The translations under genes were made by a program, and so were the position numbers. The notes under the pieces were generated by a model. That model was not told where the DNA came from. It saw only the letters and a list, made by a program, of their open reading frames with translations, and searched no databases. From Bolinopsis microptera (lineage: Eukaryota; Ctenophora; Tentaculata; Lobata; Bolinopsidae): a stretch of 64,000 nt of DNA. Each line of letters starts with the position of its first letter. Position 1 is the stretch's first letter. The stretch is from positions 20,019,240 through 20,083,239 of the forward strand of contig NC_087074.1 of assembly GCF_026151205.1 (NCBI RefSeq), read 5' to 3'. Shown here piece after piece: positions 30,413-40,581 of the stretch.

Positions 30413-31750
30413 TGTCTTCATCGCGTAAATAGCATTGTTTTAGGTTTATTAATATAATCAAGTTTACATTTTTGCAAAAGTAAGTTTTGTTGTTAAATTG
30501 AGAATGGTATATTGAGATGATTTATTTTGTTACTCACTTTTTTAAAGATTGAAAATGTATATTTCCTGCTTTGTGGAATTGTATTCCTGTAATAAGATGT
30601 TTGCATGATTTTCGACTGAGGAATCTTAGTAGGGCCTATCTGAATCACATATATTAAATACTAGCCCCTTATTCAGGTATATTTCTTCTGATTATAATTT
30701 GAGCCCTTGGATCAGATCTTAATAATATATGTACTTAATGCTGAATAACCATGAAACTGCTGCTCTTTATCGAAATTCAAAAATGTGATCCCTGGAAAAC
30801 TCAATTTTGTGTCAGACTACAGTGCATGAACCGCCAATATAACAAACAATTAGGTCGATTTGGCAACAATTGACATCCCATTTGATAAGTTGCGTTGTGA
30901 GGCAAAATATTGAGACTATTCTTAACCCATCAATATCTTGCAGACGAGATAAGTGTAATTGTAAAGGCAGTTATTTGGAGAACAATGTGGTCAGTCAAGT
31001 GACTAACCCGTAGGTTGCTGCCAAATATCCGTTCACCGAAGGTCAATGATAGGCACGTCATTTGTCATGACATTATCTTCCTCATTACCGCATACCACAT
31101 GACATTATCTTCCTCACTACTGCATACCACATGACATTATCTTCCTCACTACTGCATACCATGTATGACAATGATAGGCACGTCATTTGTCATGATATTA
31201 TCTTCCTCCTTACTGCATACCACATGAAAATAACATTTTTGACACGTGTTGCAGCCAGGCTTTCAAAATGAGCTGTTATTTACCTTCTATACGTTCTGAC
31301 AATCAACTATAACAGGCCACATTGTCTAGCCACATTTTTTCAGAACTCCCGTTCTGTAGAATATCTGAGAATTCTACAGAAAAAGTTTTAGGCGGACATT
31401 GGCGGACATGTCACCCTCTTTATTGCATTATAACTAGATTCTATAATTTCATAGGATACAAGAATACAAGGATATAAGGATATAAGGATAGAAAAGTGGG
31501 AATTACTTTATCGAATACACAATAATAGTAATCCTGAGATAATTTAAGTTAAAAACAATTCCAATTATTTAAGTCTCAAAATGCTGATATTCTACGAATC
31601 TAACTCTTATCTTAGCCAACTTATCGGAATATACTACATCATAGTCTAAAAAGTTTAAGAACCTTGAACGTTAGAATGGCAAGTTTAAGTTTAAAAAGTT
31701 TAAATATCCCAACTGTAATAAAATCGTTATAAATTCTCCCTGCTACGTTT
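30413..31750. other. Gene-free spacer between convergent host genes
   Basis: The 3' ends of the sirtuin (+) and MARCH (-) genes face each other here. No coding frame is visible. A tandem repeat lies at about 31040-31225. Confidence 0.5.
31040..31225. repeat. Tandem repeat, about 36-bp units
   Basis: Units with CATGACATTATCTTCCTC followed by an ACTGCATACCA phrase recur at about 31067, 31101 and 31133. A further copy with the larger phrase AGGCACGTCATTTGTCATGA lies at about 31165-31225. Confidence 0.75.
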
Positions 31751-32389
31751 TTAAACTAAACTTTCTTGGCTGTCTGTCGGCCCAACTTGGGGGACAACGT
31801 CAACAACTGGACAATTATATATATACATTTTATGGTACACTATGGCACATCTTGAATAAATAGCTATCATACCGGCTGTATACATTGCAAACAGAACAAG
31901 AATGACAGTCACTCTCAATGGAATGGGCAGCGTAGTCAGCCATACCAACCAGATGACGATACCGTCCAGGATCCCGATAATAATTGCCACAAGGATGGCA
32001 CTGCAATATTGGCCCATCATCCTGTCCGTGGAGGGGCTGGTTTTCCACTCTCCCACTGGGGTTACTTTGTGGATACAGTTGTAGGTAGCACTACAGTCAG
32101 GACACCTGTTAGTCAGATTAGTGTGAATCCATTGGATTAGGCATGGCATGTGTGCGAATCTGTAATGTCTTCTTAAACAGTGACACGGCTCTGTCAATAT
32201 GGATGAAGCTGGACCAGACTGCATCATTCTGGCGGCCATACTTGTAGCTTCACTTCCATTTCCGCCCAACGTCATCCTTTGTAGCTTGCCAAGATAGATG
32301 CCAGATCGCCCACAGAAACGGCAGTATTCCACGTCCATTAAAGATATAAACTTCTCAACCTCAGACCGTTCCGCATCCTCGGTAGTCAT
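31751..32389 (-). CDS. MARCH-type membrane RING-CH E3 ubiquitin ligase
   Basis: A 212-residue single-exon protein. The start is chosen at the ATG at 32389 (MTTEDAERS, A at -3); the frame upstream only offers a TTG. RING-CH zinc ligands: C23 and C26 (YCRFC), C69 and C71 (PCHC), H80 and C83 (HMPC), C96 and C99 (RCPDC), i.e. the C4HC3 order of MARCH proteins. The loop between the first two pairs is long, with an extra KLQRMTLGGNGSEATSM stretch. Two hydrophobic segments, about 129-153 and 158-178, give a hairpin membrane anchor. The tail ends DSQESLV. MARCH proteins ubiquitinate membrane cargo in the endosomal or secretory system; which paralogue this is cannot be told. Confidence 0.85.
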   Translation of the reverse strand: MTTEDAERSEVEKFISLMDVEYCRFCGRSGIYLGKLQRMTLGGNGSEATSMAARMMQSGPASSILTEPCHCLRRHYRFAHMPCLIQWIHTNLTNRCPDCSATYNCIHKVTPVGEWKTSPSTDRMMGQYCSAILVAIIIGILDGIVIWLVWLTTLPIPLRVTVILVLFAMYTAGMIAIYSRCAIVYHKMYIYNCPVVDVVPQVGPTDSQESLV

Positions 32390-34054
32390 CTTTACTGCTA
32401 GACTTGTCTGAGAAACGGAGAACAAATTTAAACCACGTCTAAGTCGGATTTACAAGTATCTACGTTTTACGGTATAGAAATTTAATTAAAAGCATCGTCG
32501 AAGCGGCTTCTTGGCTCATTAGATTGATTGTATTACAGATTGTATTACAGATTAACTTTTAAGTGGAAAAGCAAGAAAATTATCAAAGAAAGGCATTCTT
32601 TTGTGCACAAAATTAGTCGTATCGTGAAAAAAATAAAGGCAGGTATTGACAGTCTGAATCTACCGAAGTCGTAGTCAGCAAGGAATAAACTGTGCACAAC
32701 GACGAATTATAAATCAAGTCATCCGTGGCCAGGGAGCGACATAGCATCGGCATAGTGACAATTTGTGATACAATTGTCAGGTTTATTCTTTTGTGCGAGC
32801 TATTGTTCTGTGAAATAAGAAGAATGTAGACAGGAATCCAGAAGTTTGACATACCCGGAACGTGGAACTATTCCAGTATAACTACGGATTTATAATAATG
32901 AATAAAAAACACACTTTATGATTGACGGACTGAGTATACGATGGTAGTTAGTGCCGGAAGTTTTGAGAATGATAATACTCGTGGGTTGGGTGTGTAGCTC
33001 AACCCTTAAAAGACCTATTCTAGTTGTTGGATTTAAAGGCAAAGCACAAGTATTATTCATTGTTGAAAGTAATAATTGGAGCACTATTAATGACACAAAC
33101 ACATACATTGCTTCATCTGTCCAATAGTGATTTTAACTAGAAATGACACTGCTCGAAGCTCCTTATTGAACCAACTCTATTCTAGGACCGTACTTTCTTA
33201 ACCTGCTAATATTGTGATCAGAATGACGATTCCGTTCACTGAGGGATGAACTACTCAAGAACAAAGAGCTACTCAAGAACAAAGAGCTACTCATTCAGCT
33301 ATCACTTTATACATCATTAACTTCATAACATTGACTTTGTTGATGTTTGTATGTATGTATGTATGTATGTTTGTATGTTTGTATGTTTGTATGTTTGTAT
33401 GTTTGTATGTTTGTATGTAGTTCCAACGTCTATATTACAGATTCAGTACAATACGATGTACGTCACATTACTTTAGACAATCTGACGCTCCTCATCATCA
33501 CAACATATTGTGGCCTCATTACATAGAATTAAGCTATAATTATGGAATAAATGTCACAAATACTTAACATACCATTCGTATACCTTTTGCATTCGAGTAT
33601 TTTCATACTAATCCCATCTTACTAATGACGTAACTATCATAATTGGTAATTTTTCAGATTGAATAACCACATAGACACTACATGTATAATTAAATTAACA
33701 TTCGCTGTGGGGCTAGCCTATTTTTCGTCGACAAATGAACTATGAAAGGTACCGGTAATGTATTATTACGATGTTGAATGAACTAATGTATCACTACGAG
33801 TATTGCCTTTCTACACAATTACTATTCTCAACATGTAATGTATTGACGGGTGTTGTTATTATTGTAGACGGTGTGTAAACAGCATACCTTCCGATATTAC
33901 ACATAAAATTCGATCTGACAACCGAAGGAAGAAGAATTATTTGTGAGCATTTCCCGTCGAGTTTGTTTGTTCATACAGAATATAGCCAATCTATACATTG
34001 TATTTAGTTGCTGCTGAGTTTTTGTGCTTTTGAAAGCTACCTTTTTCTCATACC
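32390..34054. other. Gene-free interval; shared promoter region of divergent genes
   Basis: The MARCH gene (-) and the proline-rich gene (+) are transcribed away from this stretch. I see no coding frame. A TGTA/TGTTTGTA microsatellite lies at about 33341-33418. Confidence 0.45.
33341..33418. repeat. (GTAT)n / (GTATGTTT)n microsatellite
   Basis: An uninterrupted run of GTAT units followed by about six copies of the 8-base GTTTGTAT unit. Confidence 0.9.
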
Positions 34055-35908
34055 ATGTCAAATATCCGTGCTCTTCGGGCCAAATTTGAGTCGGACAAAC
34101 ACGATATTGAACCTAAGCAGAGATTTCCTAAAAGTCCTCGAAGTAGTCGAAAAAAGATTGCCAGCTCAGAGGACACAGATGCACCAAAATCTAAAAACCC
34201 CTCCAGATCAACATTAAGTCCTTCTCAAAGTAACCCACCACCTCGAGCCCCATCCCCAGCTCGACCTCCAAAGAAAACAACCGAACAACCAGCCGAACCA
34301 GTCAGGTCAAATTCTGGGCCCTCTAAAATTAACACGCCGAAAGGAAGACCCCTCAAGGGCAATGATGTAGGAAAACCTGCGCCTCTTCCACCTAGATCCA
34401 AGTCTCCTGCTACAACTCCTGTGCCACCTCTTCCACCCAGAACTGACGGTCTACCACCACGAAATGGCACCGCAGAGCAACCTCCAGCTCCCTCTCCAAC
34501 GAAAAATCAACAAAATGATTATTTAGCCCCTAGTAGAACTGCAAGAGAACCCTCTGTAAGTGATATTGATGACATTTCAGAGGACATATCAGAAGCTGTT
34601 TCAGATGTTCCTGATAAGCAGTCAGATAATGAAGAAGCAGGCAAGTCCTCTATGAATAAGAGAACAGCAAAACGGAGGACAACACGTAAAATGAAGAAGA
34701 AGAATCCCCGTCCTGAAAAAGTGCCCCCTCCATCTTCTGTCCCCCCTCGAAAGTTAACCTACACTAAAAGAGACGAAGTTGTCATGAGATCAAAAAACAA
34801 AGCCCGAGATCTTCACAATCCTACCCCTGTAAAAAACCCCTCCCGTCCAAACTCAGTGTCTGAGGAAGCAGCCCCGCCATTGCCAGCTAGAACTGATATC
34901 CAGACTACTGGAGACTCTTCCCACGTGCGACCTCGGGCTAAATCTACTGCTGGACACATCAGGAAGAAAAACCTTGCTCCGAAGCAAGATGCCAAGGTGT
35001 TGCACCGAAGATCTACTGCAGATACCGATGTAATCTCCCCAAAACCTTCAGCTCCACCACCAATAACTTCAGCTCCCCCACCAATAACTTCAGCTCCCCC
35101 ACCAATAACTTCAGCTCCCCCACCAATAACTTCAGCTCCCCCTCCCATATCCTCAGCTCCTCCCAAGTTGCCCACCTCACCTCCTCCTCCTTCCGGAGAC
35201 ACCACTTTTTCCAGCAAATCTACTACCCTAGCTCCTAAAGGTAAGCTTCACCACAGTTCGAATAATTAGTTACTTTAAGGGATTCTTACTTAGCAAGTGG
35301 CTAGTTCCTAACGTATTATCTGTATCACATAATCTGTGTTATAGGATACTCAATACTGCAGTATTGTAATATGTTTAGAGTCGTGTGTTTTGGGTTGGTC
35401 AATGTTTCACTTATACGAGCAATCACTAAACTTCATCATTTAAATTAAGCACTGAAACTTTAAAAAAATAATTAAACATGGATTAAACTTACTTAACACC
35501 AAGGTACAATACAAGGGCACAAACAAAATATAGTGATATACGAGCTCACGAACTGGGCAAGGATAAGCACTTTAATTGTTGTTTATTGTTTCACATTTAC
35601 GTCAATATAATAGACATATAATATGTCCACGATTCATGCCTTCACTGGATTATCTGCCAGTGTCACAATTATTTAATAAAGGCAAAAACACTACACAGAG
35701 TAACTGTATATATCTGATTATGTATTTATGCTAAATACACTGTATTTAAACATAAAATCGAGGGTTTAGCTGAAAACTACATTTCCCCTGGTCTCATAAG
35801 CACAAATATTTTTTTACATCACCACCAGTTATCCCAATCGATGAAGATCATTTTCCAGATGTCTTGAAAAAATACAGACCAGTGTCAACCTTGGGAAAAC
35901 TTAATTAA
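34055..35908 (+). CDS. Proline-rich SH3-ligand-type protein, two exons
   Basis: Exon 1 34055-35240 (donor GTAAGC) and exon 2 35829-35908 (acceptor CACCAG) join in phase 1 to a 421-residue protein. The N terminus is NIRALRAKFESDKHD, followed by very Pro-, Ser- and Lys-rich sequence. Several class I/II SH3-ligand motifs occur (PLPPRSKSP, VPPLPPRTDG, APPLPARTD), with an acidic patch (ISDIDDISEDISEAVSD type, about 165-190) and a basic KRRTTRKMKKK. Near the end, five APPPITS heptads come from a 21-bp minisatellite at about 35047-35150. Exon 2 adds VIPIDEDHFPDVLKKYRPV. The style resembles actin or signalling scaffolds such as WIP or FYB, but no WH2 or SH3-like fold is visible, so the role is inferred. 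Confidence 0.7.
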
Positions 35909-36130
35909 AAGAGGAAGGCTACAGGAAGCAATGAGCATGAAATGATAACTTCAATTGTCCTGGCCAATATGCTACTAACAAAAGGCGAGATCATATTTCA
36001 TTGTTATTAAGGCTAGTGTAATGATATCTTATAGCAGCTGATGAAATATGAAACATATATTCTGTTCATCAGATTAAGTCAACCCCTTCGTCAACCAACG
36101 AGAAATTGTTTCTTGCGGACAAGAACTGGA
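35909..36130. other. 3' flank of proline-rich gene
   Basis: No coding signal; probably the 3' untranslated region and flank before the telomere-like element. Confidence 0.4.
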
Positions 36131-36140
36131 CGTTTAAATA

Positions 36141-36726
36141 GGTTACCGCGACAATTGACCCCCTTGACACATTGACCCCTATGTTAATTAACACTGGGGT
36201 CAATTGTAACGAATCTAGGTCTTTGCTACGACAATTGACCGCCCGCACATTGGACCCCCCAAACAATTGACCGACGACACATTGACCCCCCGACAAGTGA
36301 CCCCCTGCCAATTGACCCCCATGTATTACCACTGGTATCAATTGATCGGGTTAGGGGTCAGGGTCAGGGGTCCAGGGTCACGGGTCATGGTCAGGGTTCA
36401 GGGTCAGGGTCGGGTCAGGGTCAGGGTCAGGGTCAGGGTTCCTGGGTCAGGGTCAGGGTTCTCAGGGTCAGGGTCCCGGGTCAGGGTCGGGTCAGGGTCA
36501 GGGTCAGGGTCAGGGTCGGGTCAGGGTCCAGGGTCAGGGTCAGGGTCAGTATAGGGTTAGGGTTAGGGTTAGGTTAGTGTTAGGGTTAGGGTTAGGGTTA
36601 GGGTTAGGGTTAGGGTTAGGGTTAGGGGTTAGGGTTTTAGGGTTAGGGTTAGGGTTGGGGGGTGGGTCAATTGTCGGGGGGGAAATTGTCGGGGGTCATT
36701 TTTCGGGGGGTCAATTGTTGACCACC
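36141..36726. mobile_element. Element with telomere-like core and 10-bp target duplication
   Basis: The element is flanked by CGTTTAAATA at 36131-36140 and 36727-36736. Both ends carry inverted CAATTGACCCCC-type repeats (several copies each side). Inside are a degenerate (GGGTCA)n array (36346-36550) and a (TTAGGG)n array (36552-36657). No protein is encoded. Duplication length fits Mutator-type elements, but TIR similarity is loose. Confidence 0.7.
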
Positions 36727-37104
36727 CGTTTAAATACTATCTGCAGCTAATTACATGATGCTAAAACTAATATAAATAATTCTACCCACTCAAATTAAAG
36801 TCTTTCGGTCTAATTATAGTATTGCTCAATGAGATGGTGTGGGTCAAGGGGCAAGGGTCAGGAGATCAAATCCAAGCCAAACTCGCTATTATTAGGTGTT
36901 GTTGTTTACACGTGAAATTCACGTGATTAGTCATTTGTAAACCACGTGACAAGAGTAGAGGTGCTGCAGAATTTAATTAACATTGAAATTTCTCCGACAG
37001 TACCACATGCTCGATGCCTGAGCCATACTCTTACCCCAACCAACGTTCAACACCCATATCTTCTAAATATGGACCTAAATAACTTACCTTATATTTACTT
37101 TCAG

Positions 37105-37227
37105 TTACCATACCTTCCCGTCTAAGAAAGCCTTGGATGTTGCAGAACATCTGTACGCTGCATACAAAGTGATGAGAAACCGTGGCTATAATGAAGTTTT
37201 AACCGTGGCTATAATGAAGTTTTATTA
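37105..37227 (+). CDS. Candidate exon, unknown
   Basis: After a pyrimidine-rich acceptor (TTACTTTCAG) the frame reads YHTFPSKKALDVAEHLYAAY and VMRNRGYNEVL, then stops. The last part contains a 23-bp tandem duplication (CCGTGGCTATAATGAAGTTT type), whose second copy extends the frame. No domain is recognised. Confidence 0.35.
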
Positions 37228-37464
37228 ATATACTAATATTGTGTTATACTTTGTTCTAGATTACCAGTATTTTATTGAAATATCTTTATGGTAAATATCT
37301 ACATTGGTTTAGACTCTTTCTTTTATAAAATAAAACTATGCTGTGCCAAGGGGGCGGGGGTAACAATCAAATGAATAAAATCATCGACAAAGATAATCGA
37401 AAGACAAAAGAAGCGAAGTCTGAAGGGGAAGAGAAACTTGTATATTAGAGTGAGTATAACCGAG

Positions 37465-37640
37465 GCCGAGGGGTGAATTTTTAAATTTTACCGAGGCCGA
37501 GGGGTGCTTTTTTGGCCTCGGTCAAATGGTGAAAAATGGTGAAAAGTTGTGAACATTTTTTATGACCGTGAATTGGCAAAATAAAAGGAAAATTCACCAT
37601 TTTTCACCATCGCCCCCCCCCCCCCCCCCCCCCCCCCCCG
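37465..37640. repeat. Small fold-back ending in a 27-base C run
   Basis: ACCGAGGCCGAGGGGTG appears twice near 37459-37507. AAATGGTGAAAAATGGTGAA (37524-37543) is inverted at about 37591-37610 (TTCACCATTTTTCACCAT), directly followed by the C run 37613-37639. Confidence 0.7.
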
Positions 37641-37843
37641 TGAGTATACTGTAAGTAAATTACTACAAGCTATTACATAAGTAATTTTAACATTCATATC
37701 TACAATGACTAATGAGACTAATAATCTACTAATGTCAATGAGTCTCAATCATGATAATTATAAAAATAGACGATTAAATATTAAGTTTTAAATGCTTAAA
37801 TTTCCAGAGTTTAAAAGTCCAATGTGGCTTGTCAGAAAGAAAT

Positions 37844-38125
37844 ATGGCAGCGCTTGGTAAATTTATGAAGTCTAACTTCAACACCTTCTTGACGCCAAGA
37901 AGAGTTTTACGAAAATACAAGTTGAGTCGATGCCAACCGGTTCATGATATATGCCTAGATTACGCTCGGAGTGTTTGCTGTAACAAATCTATGCGTTATG
38001 ACATGTATGAGCGTCATCTAGTACAATCCTGCAAAGGGATATTGTATATTATAGTTTATAATTGTATGAGCCCGGAGTTAAAGGAGGGGCAGGGCGACAT
38101 CAAGTTTAGGCGGGTGACATTGTAA
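37844..38125 (+). CDS. Small candidate gene with Cys/His finger-like motif
   Basis: A 93-residue frame starts MAALGKFMKSNFNTFLTPRR after an acceptor-like TTCCAG at 37806. It holds CCNKSMRYDMYERHLVQSC, which could bind zinc as C2HC. The same motif recurs at 38480-38555 (CVRCNKSMRYN) with a seven-base insertion that breaks the frame, so the segment was duplicated. Function unknown. Confidence 0.35.
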   Translation: MAALGKFMKSNFNTFLTPRRVLRKYKLSRCQPVHDICLDYARSVCCNKSMRYDMYERHLVQSCKGILYIIVYNCMSPELKEGQGDIKFRRVTL

Positions 38126-38126
38126 G

Positions 38127-38308
38127 TGAAGGGAGGAGAGAAGTCACACGGAGGAGAAGACGGAAGAGCAGAGGAGGATGCAGGATACGCTGTGTTTTAG
38201 GTGCAATCGCAGAGGTCATAGGTCGACAGATTGCACAAGGGAAAGACATACCCTTTCTTTTACCATAGTTATTTATCTCGTTTTCATTGTTCAAACACGT
38301 TTAATTAA
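38127..38308 (+). CDS. CCHC zinc-knuckle frame
   Basis: The frame contains a canonical zinc knuckle CFRCNRRGHRSTDC preceded by a Glu/Arg-rich helix-like stretch. It resembles the knuckle proteins at 45975 and 46904, so all three probably derive from one repeated gene or a transposon-borne nucleic-acid-binding protein. Confidence 0.35.
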
Positions 38309-38580
38309 ATAACTACGAACTAAGAAGTGTCCACTGCTTACAAATTACTACAAGCTATTACATAAGTGTATCTTTAAATTGTGTTTAAATAGGAGCTGAT
38401 ATTTCCGTTTCTTTAGTTCTCTACGTTTTCTCTCTAATTTGTTACTTTTCCTGTAAACCATGCATCAGCCAATTGCCTGTGTTCGCTGTAATAAATCTAT
38501 GCGTTATAACTATAAACATGTATGAGCGTCATCTAGTACAATTCTGCAAAGGAACAGGACGTAACTTGCATTAAGGGGCA

Positions 38581-38916
38581 GTGATGATCACCAGTGCTCA
38601 ACCTCGACAACGAAACAAAGTTAAGGTCAGGCATGGCCCTAAGAGAAGGGATGTCATGGACGATCATCGGGAATATTTCAGAATTCTTGTTACTAACATC
38701 AGAATTAAGGAAACAGCCGGATTTAAACCTGTGCTTCTTGTGTCGAAGCCGGATGTCGGTATTTCCTTCATCTTTAAAGAAAATGATATAATCCCTATAG
38801 TCAATAAAAACTTTGTCGAGATTGAACTGGAGGGCATGGCTTTAACTGAGCATCTCATTGATTTTCAAAGAAAATGGTTTGTAATTCTTTTGATATTTTA
38901 CTTGAATAGACATTAA
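38581..38916 (+). CDS. Candidate coding exon, unknown
   Basis: A 111-codon frame with protein-like composition (HGPKRRDVMDDHREYFRIL, FKPVLLVSKPDVGISFIF, VEIELEGMALTEHLIDF). It lies directly after the second finger-like copy. No family recognised. Confidence 0.35.
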   Translation: MMITSAQPRQRNKVKVRHGPKRRDVMDDHREYFRILVTNIRIKETAGFKPVLLVSKPDVGISFIFKENDIIPIVNKNFVEIELEGMALTEHLIDFQRKWFVILLIFYLNRH

Positions 38917-39154
38917 ACATTCTGTTTTTGTAAACAATAAACTATGGATTTGGATCTAGCTTTTGCTGGTTTTCAATCGAATTATTTCTGTTAATGATTT
39001 GCTATTATAATCATAGGTAACTATCCCCGTTCCAATTGTGAACAGAAGTTCACCACTGGGCGGGCAAGAGACCAGCACCGTCCTCAATATGGTCGCCAAC
39101 AGCCTCCTGCTAAACGACGGAGAACAGACGAGGCAGGACCCTTAGTGTCACTAA

Positions 39155-39300
39155 AGTTTCCTTTCAATCTAGTATCTTCTTTACTTATTTCTTTTATCAT
39201 TTCCTATTCTTTTTTATAGTTCATAACTTTTCTTTTTTCTTTCATAACCTTTCTTTTTTCTTTTGTTAACATAAATTTTCTTTTTTCTTTTGTTAACATA
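39155..39300. repeat. Dispersed CTTTTCTTTT-rich repeat (three copies)
   Basis: A block beginning TTTCCTTTCAATCTAGTATC and continuing with CTTTTCTTTTTTC units occurs at about 39156-39300, 39597-39705 and 44026-44135. It is a recurring AT/pyrimidine repeat, perhaps the tail of an element. Confidence 0.7.
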
Positions 39301-39305
39301 ACTTT

Positions 39306-39452
39306 AGATCAATCCAGTTTGGAGTACCCCAGGGGTCGATTTTGGGACCCTTACTCTTTGTGATTTATATCAACGACCTTCCAAACATCACAAATTTAAC
39401 TAAGTTTATACTGTACGCAGACGACGCGAATATCATAGTTACTGGTTACACC
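39306..39452 (+). mobile_element. LINE reverse transcriptase scrap
   Basis: One frame reads IQFGVPQGSILGPLLFVIY, INDLPNITNLTKF and LYADDANII: the core reverse transcriptase motifs of a Jockey-superfamily LINE. It is only about 48 codons, flanked on both sides by the pyrimidine repeat. Confidence 0.7.
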
Positions 39453-39699
39453 TACCAAACCTACCGAACAGACGGAGAACAGAGGAGGCAGACCCTGGCC
39501 CATTCACCAGGAGTCTGAAGGGCTCTCTGCATGGACTGTTCCTAAACTTAACATGGACTTCCTAAACATAAGATCATAAAGATGGAAGTGTCACTAAAGT
39601 TTCCTTTCAATCTAGTATCTTCTTTATACTTATTTCTTTTATCATTTCTTATTCTTTTTTATAATTCATAACTTTTCTTTTTTCTTTCATAACTTTTCT

Positions 39700-39703
<4 letters not shown>

Positions 39704-39744
<41 letters not shown>
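39704..39744. repeat. (CT)n microsatellite
   Basis: About 20 CT units in a row. Confidence 0.95.
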
Positions 39745-39750
<6 letters not shown>

Positions 39751-40191
39751 TGCTTATCCGTGATCAATCGCCAGCAAATATGATAAATAATTAAATCTTT
39801 CATATCTATATATCTTGGTTTTTTCCAACAAAGGGAAGAAGATTCTTGATGCGTCCAAGAATTTAGCGATGGGTAGAGAAGTGAAGGGTATAGCGGAGAG
39901 AGTTTGTCCCAATGACATACGAAAGTCACTTGTAACAGGTAAGCTAATTTTCGGCTCTTGCAGCTTTTTTATAGTACAGAATCAGTATGCAAATTATCTA
40001 TGCTCGCTTTTTGACTAAGCTCTACTATATCGGAAGTTTGGACTCGTAATATTTATTCGATTTCAAAGTGTAATTAGAAGCTTAAATTTCCAACAACTGT
40101 AGATTATAAGTACAAGTTGGCCTCTATTAAAGCAAAATTTACTCACGACATCAGCAGTATTGTATTGTACTAACTTATTAACTTCAGGGGT

Positions 40192-40446
40192 TCAGCTTTG
40201 AGCTATATGTTTAGTTTCTGTGAGTCCTATAGAAGATACATTATTGGCGACGAGGATGGGATTATCACTTCCCCTCCTGTACCGTACCACAAACCTGTAC
40301 GGCAACAACCGTATATACCATCTGAGTATCCGGGCTGCAGGCTTGCCTTTAGGTGAGTACAATATTTCTAATGGTTTATGATCTGAATAAATGACAAAAT
40401 TTATCCCAACCGATGGCGGTCTTGGGCGGCAAGTCGTCCTGAGCAA
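40192..40446 (-). mobile_element. Ty3/Gypsy-type LTR retroelement fossil (RNase H part)
   Basis: A short - strand stretch with IYSDHKPLE and RYRRGSDNP, the phrases typical of the RNase H region of Ty3/Gypsy polyproteins. Only this scrap is seen, with no LTRs nearby. It is an old, broken fragment. Confidence 0.6.
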
Positions 40447-40581
40447 CTGGGGGTTGATGTATGTCCTGGAGAGTTGGCGGATGTTCCACTTGACGATCTA
40501 ATACCTACTCTGACCCGCTTCTTCACTGAGATTCTAGACTGTTCCGGCAACTCTTAGTCTGGGAAGACTTTTCATACTCTG

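Noticed and set aside
34225-35217. Glycine-rich - strand frames opposite the proline-rich gene
   Set aside because: They mirror the proline codons of the + strand gene; the + strand has splice support.
36267-36554. Ser/Gly/Arg repeat protein in the GGGTCA array
   Set aside because: It is a translation of the degenerate hexamer repeat.
36552-36657. (TTAGGG)n array as a chromosome end
   Set aside because: It is internal, has unique genes on both sides and is enclosed by inverted repeats and a target duplication.
39704-39929. Frame ending in repeated Arg-Glu at 39687-39929
   Set aside because: The tail is only the (CT)n microsatellite read on the other strand.
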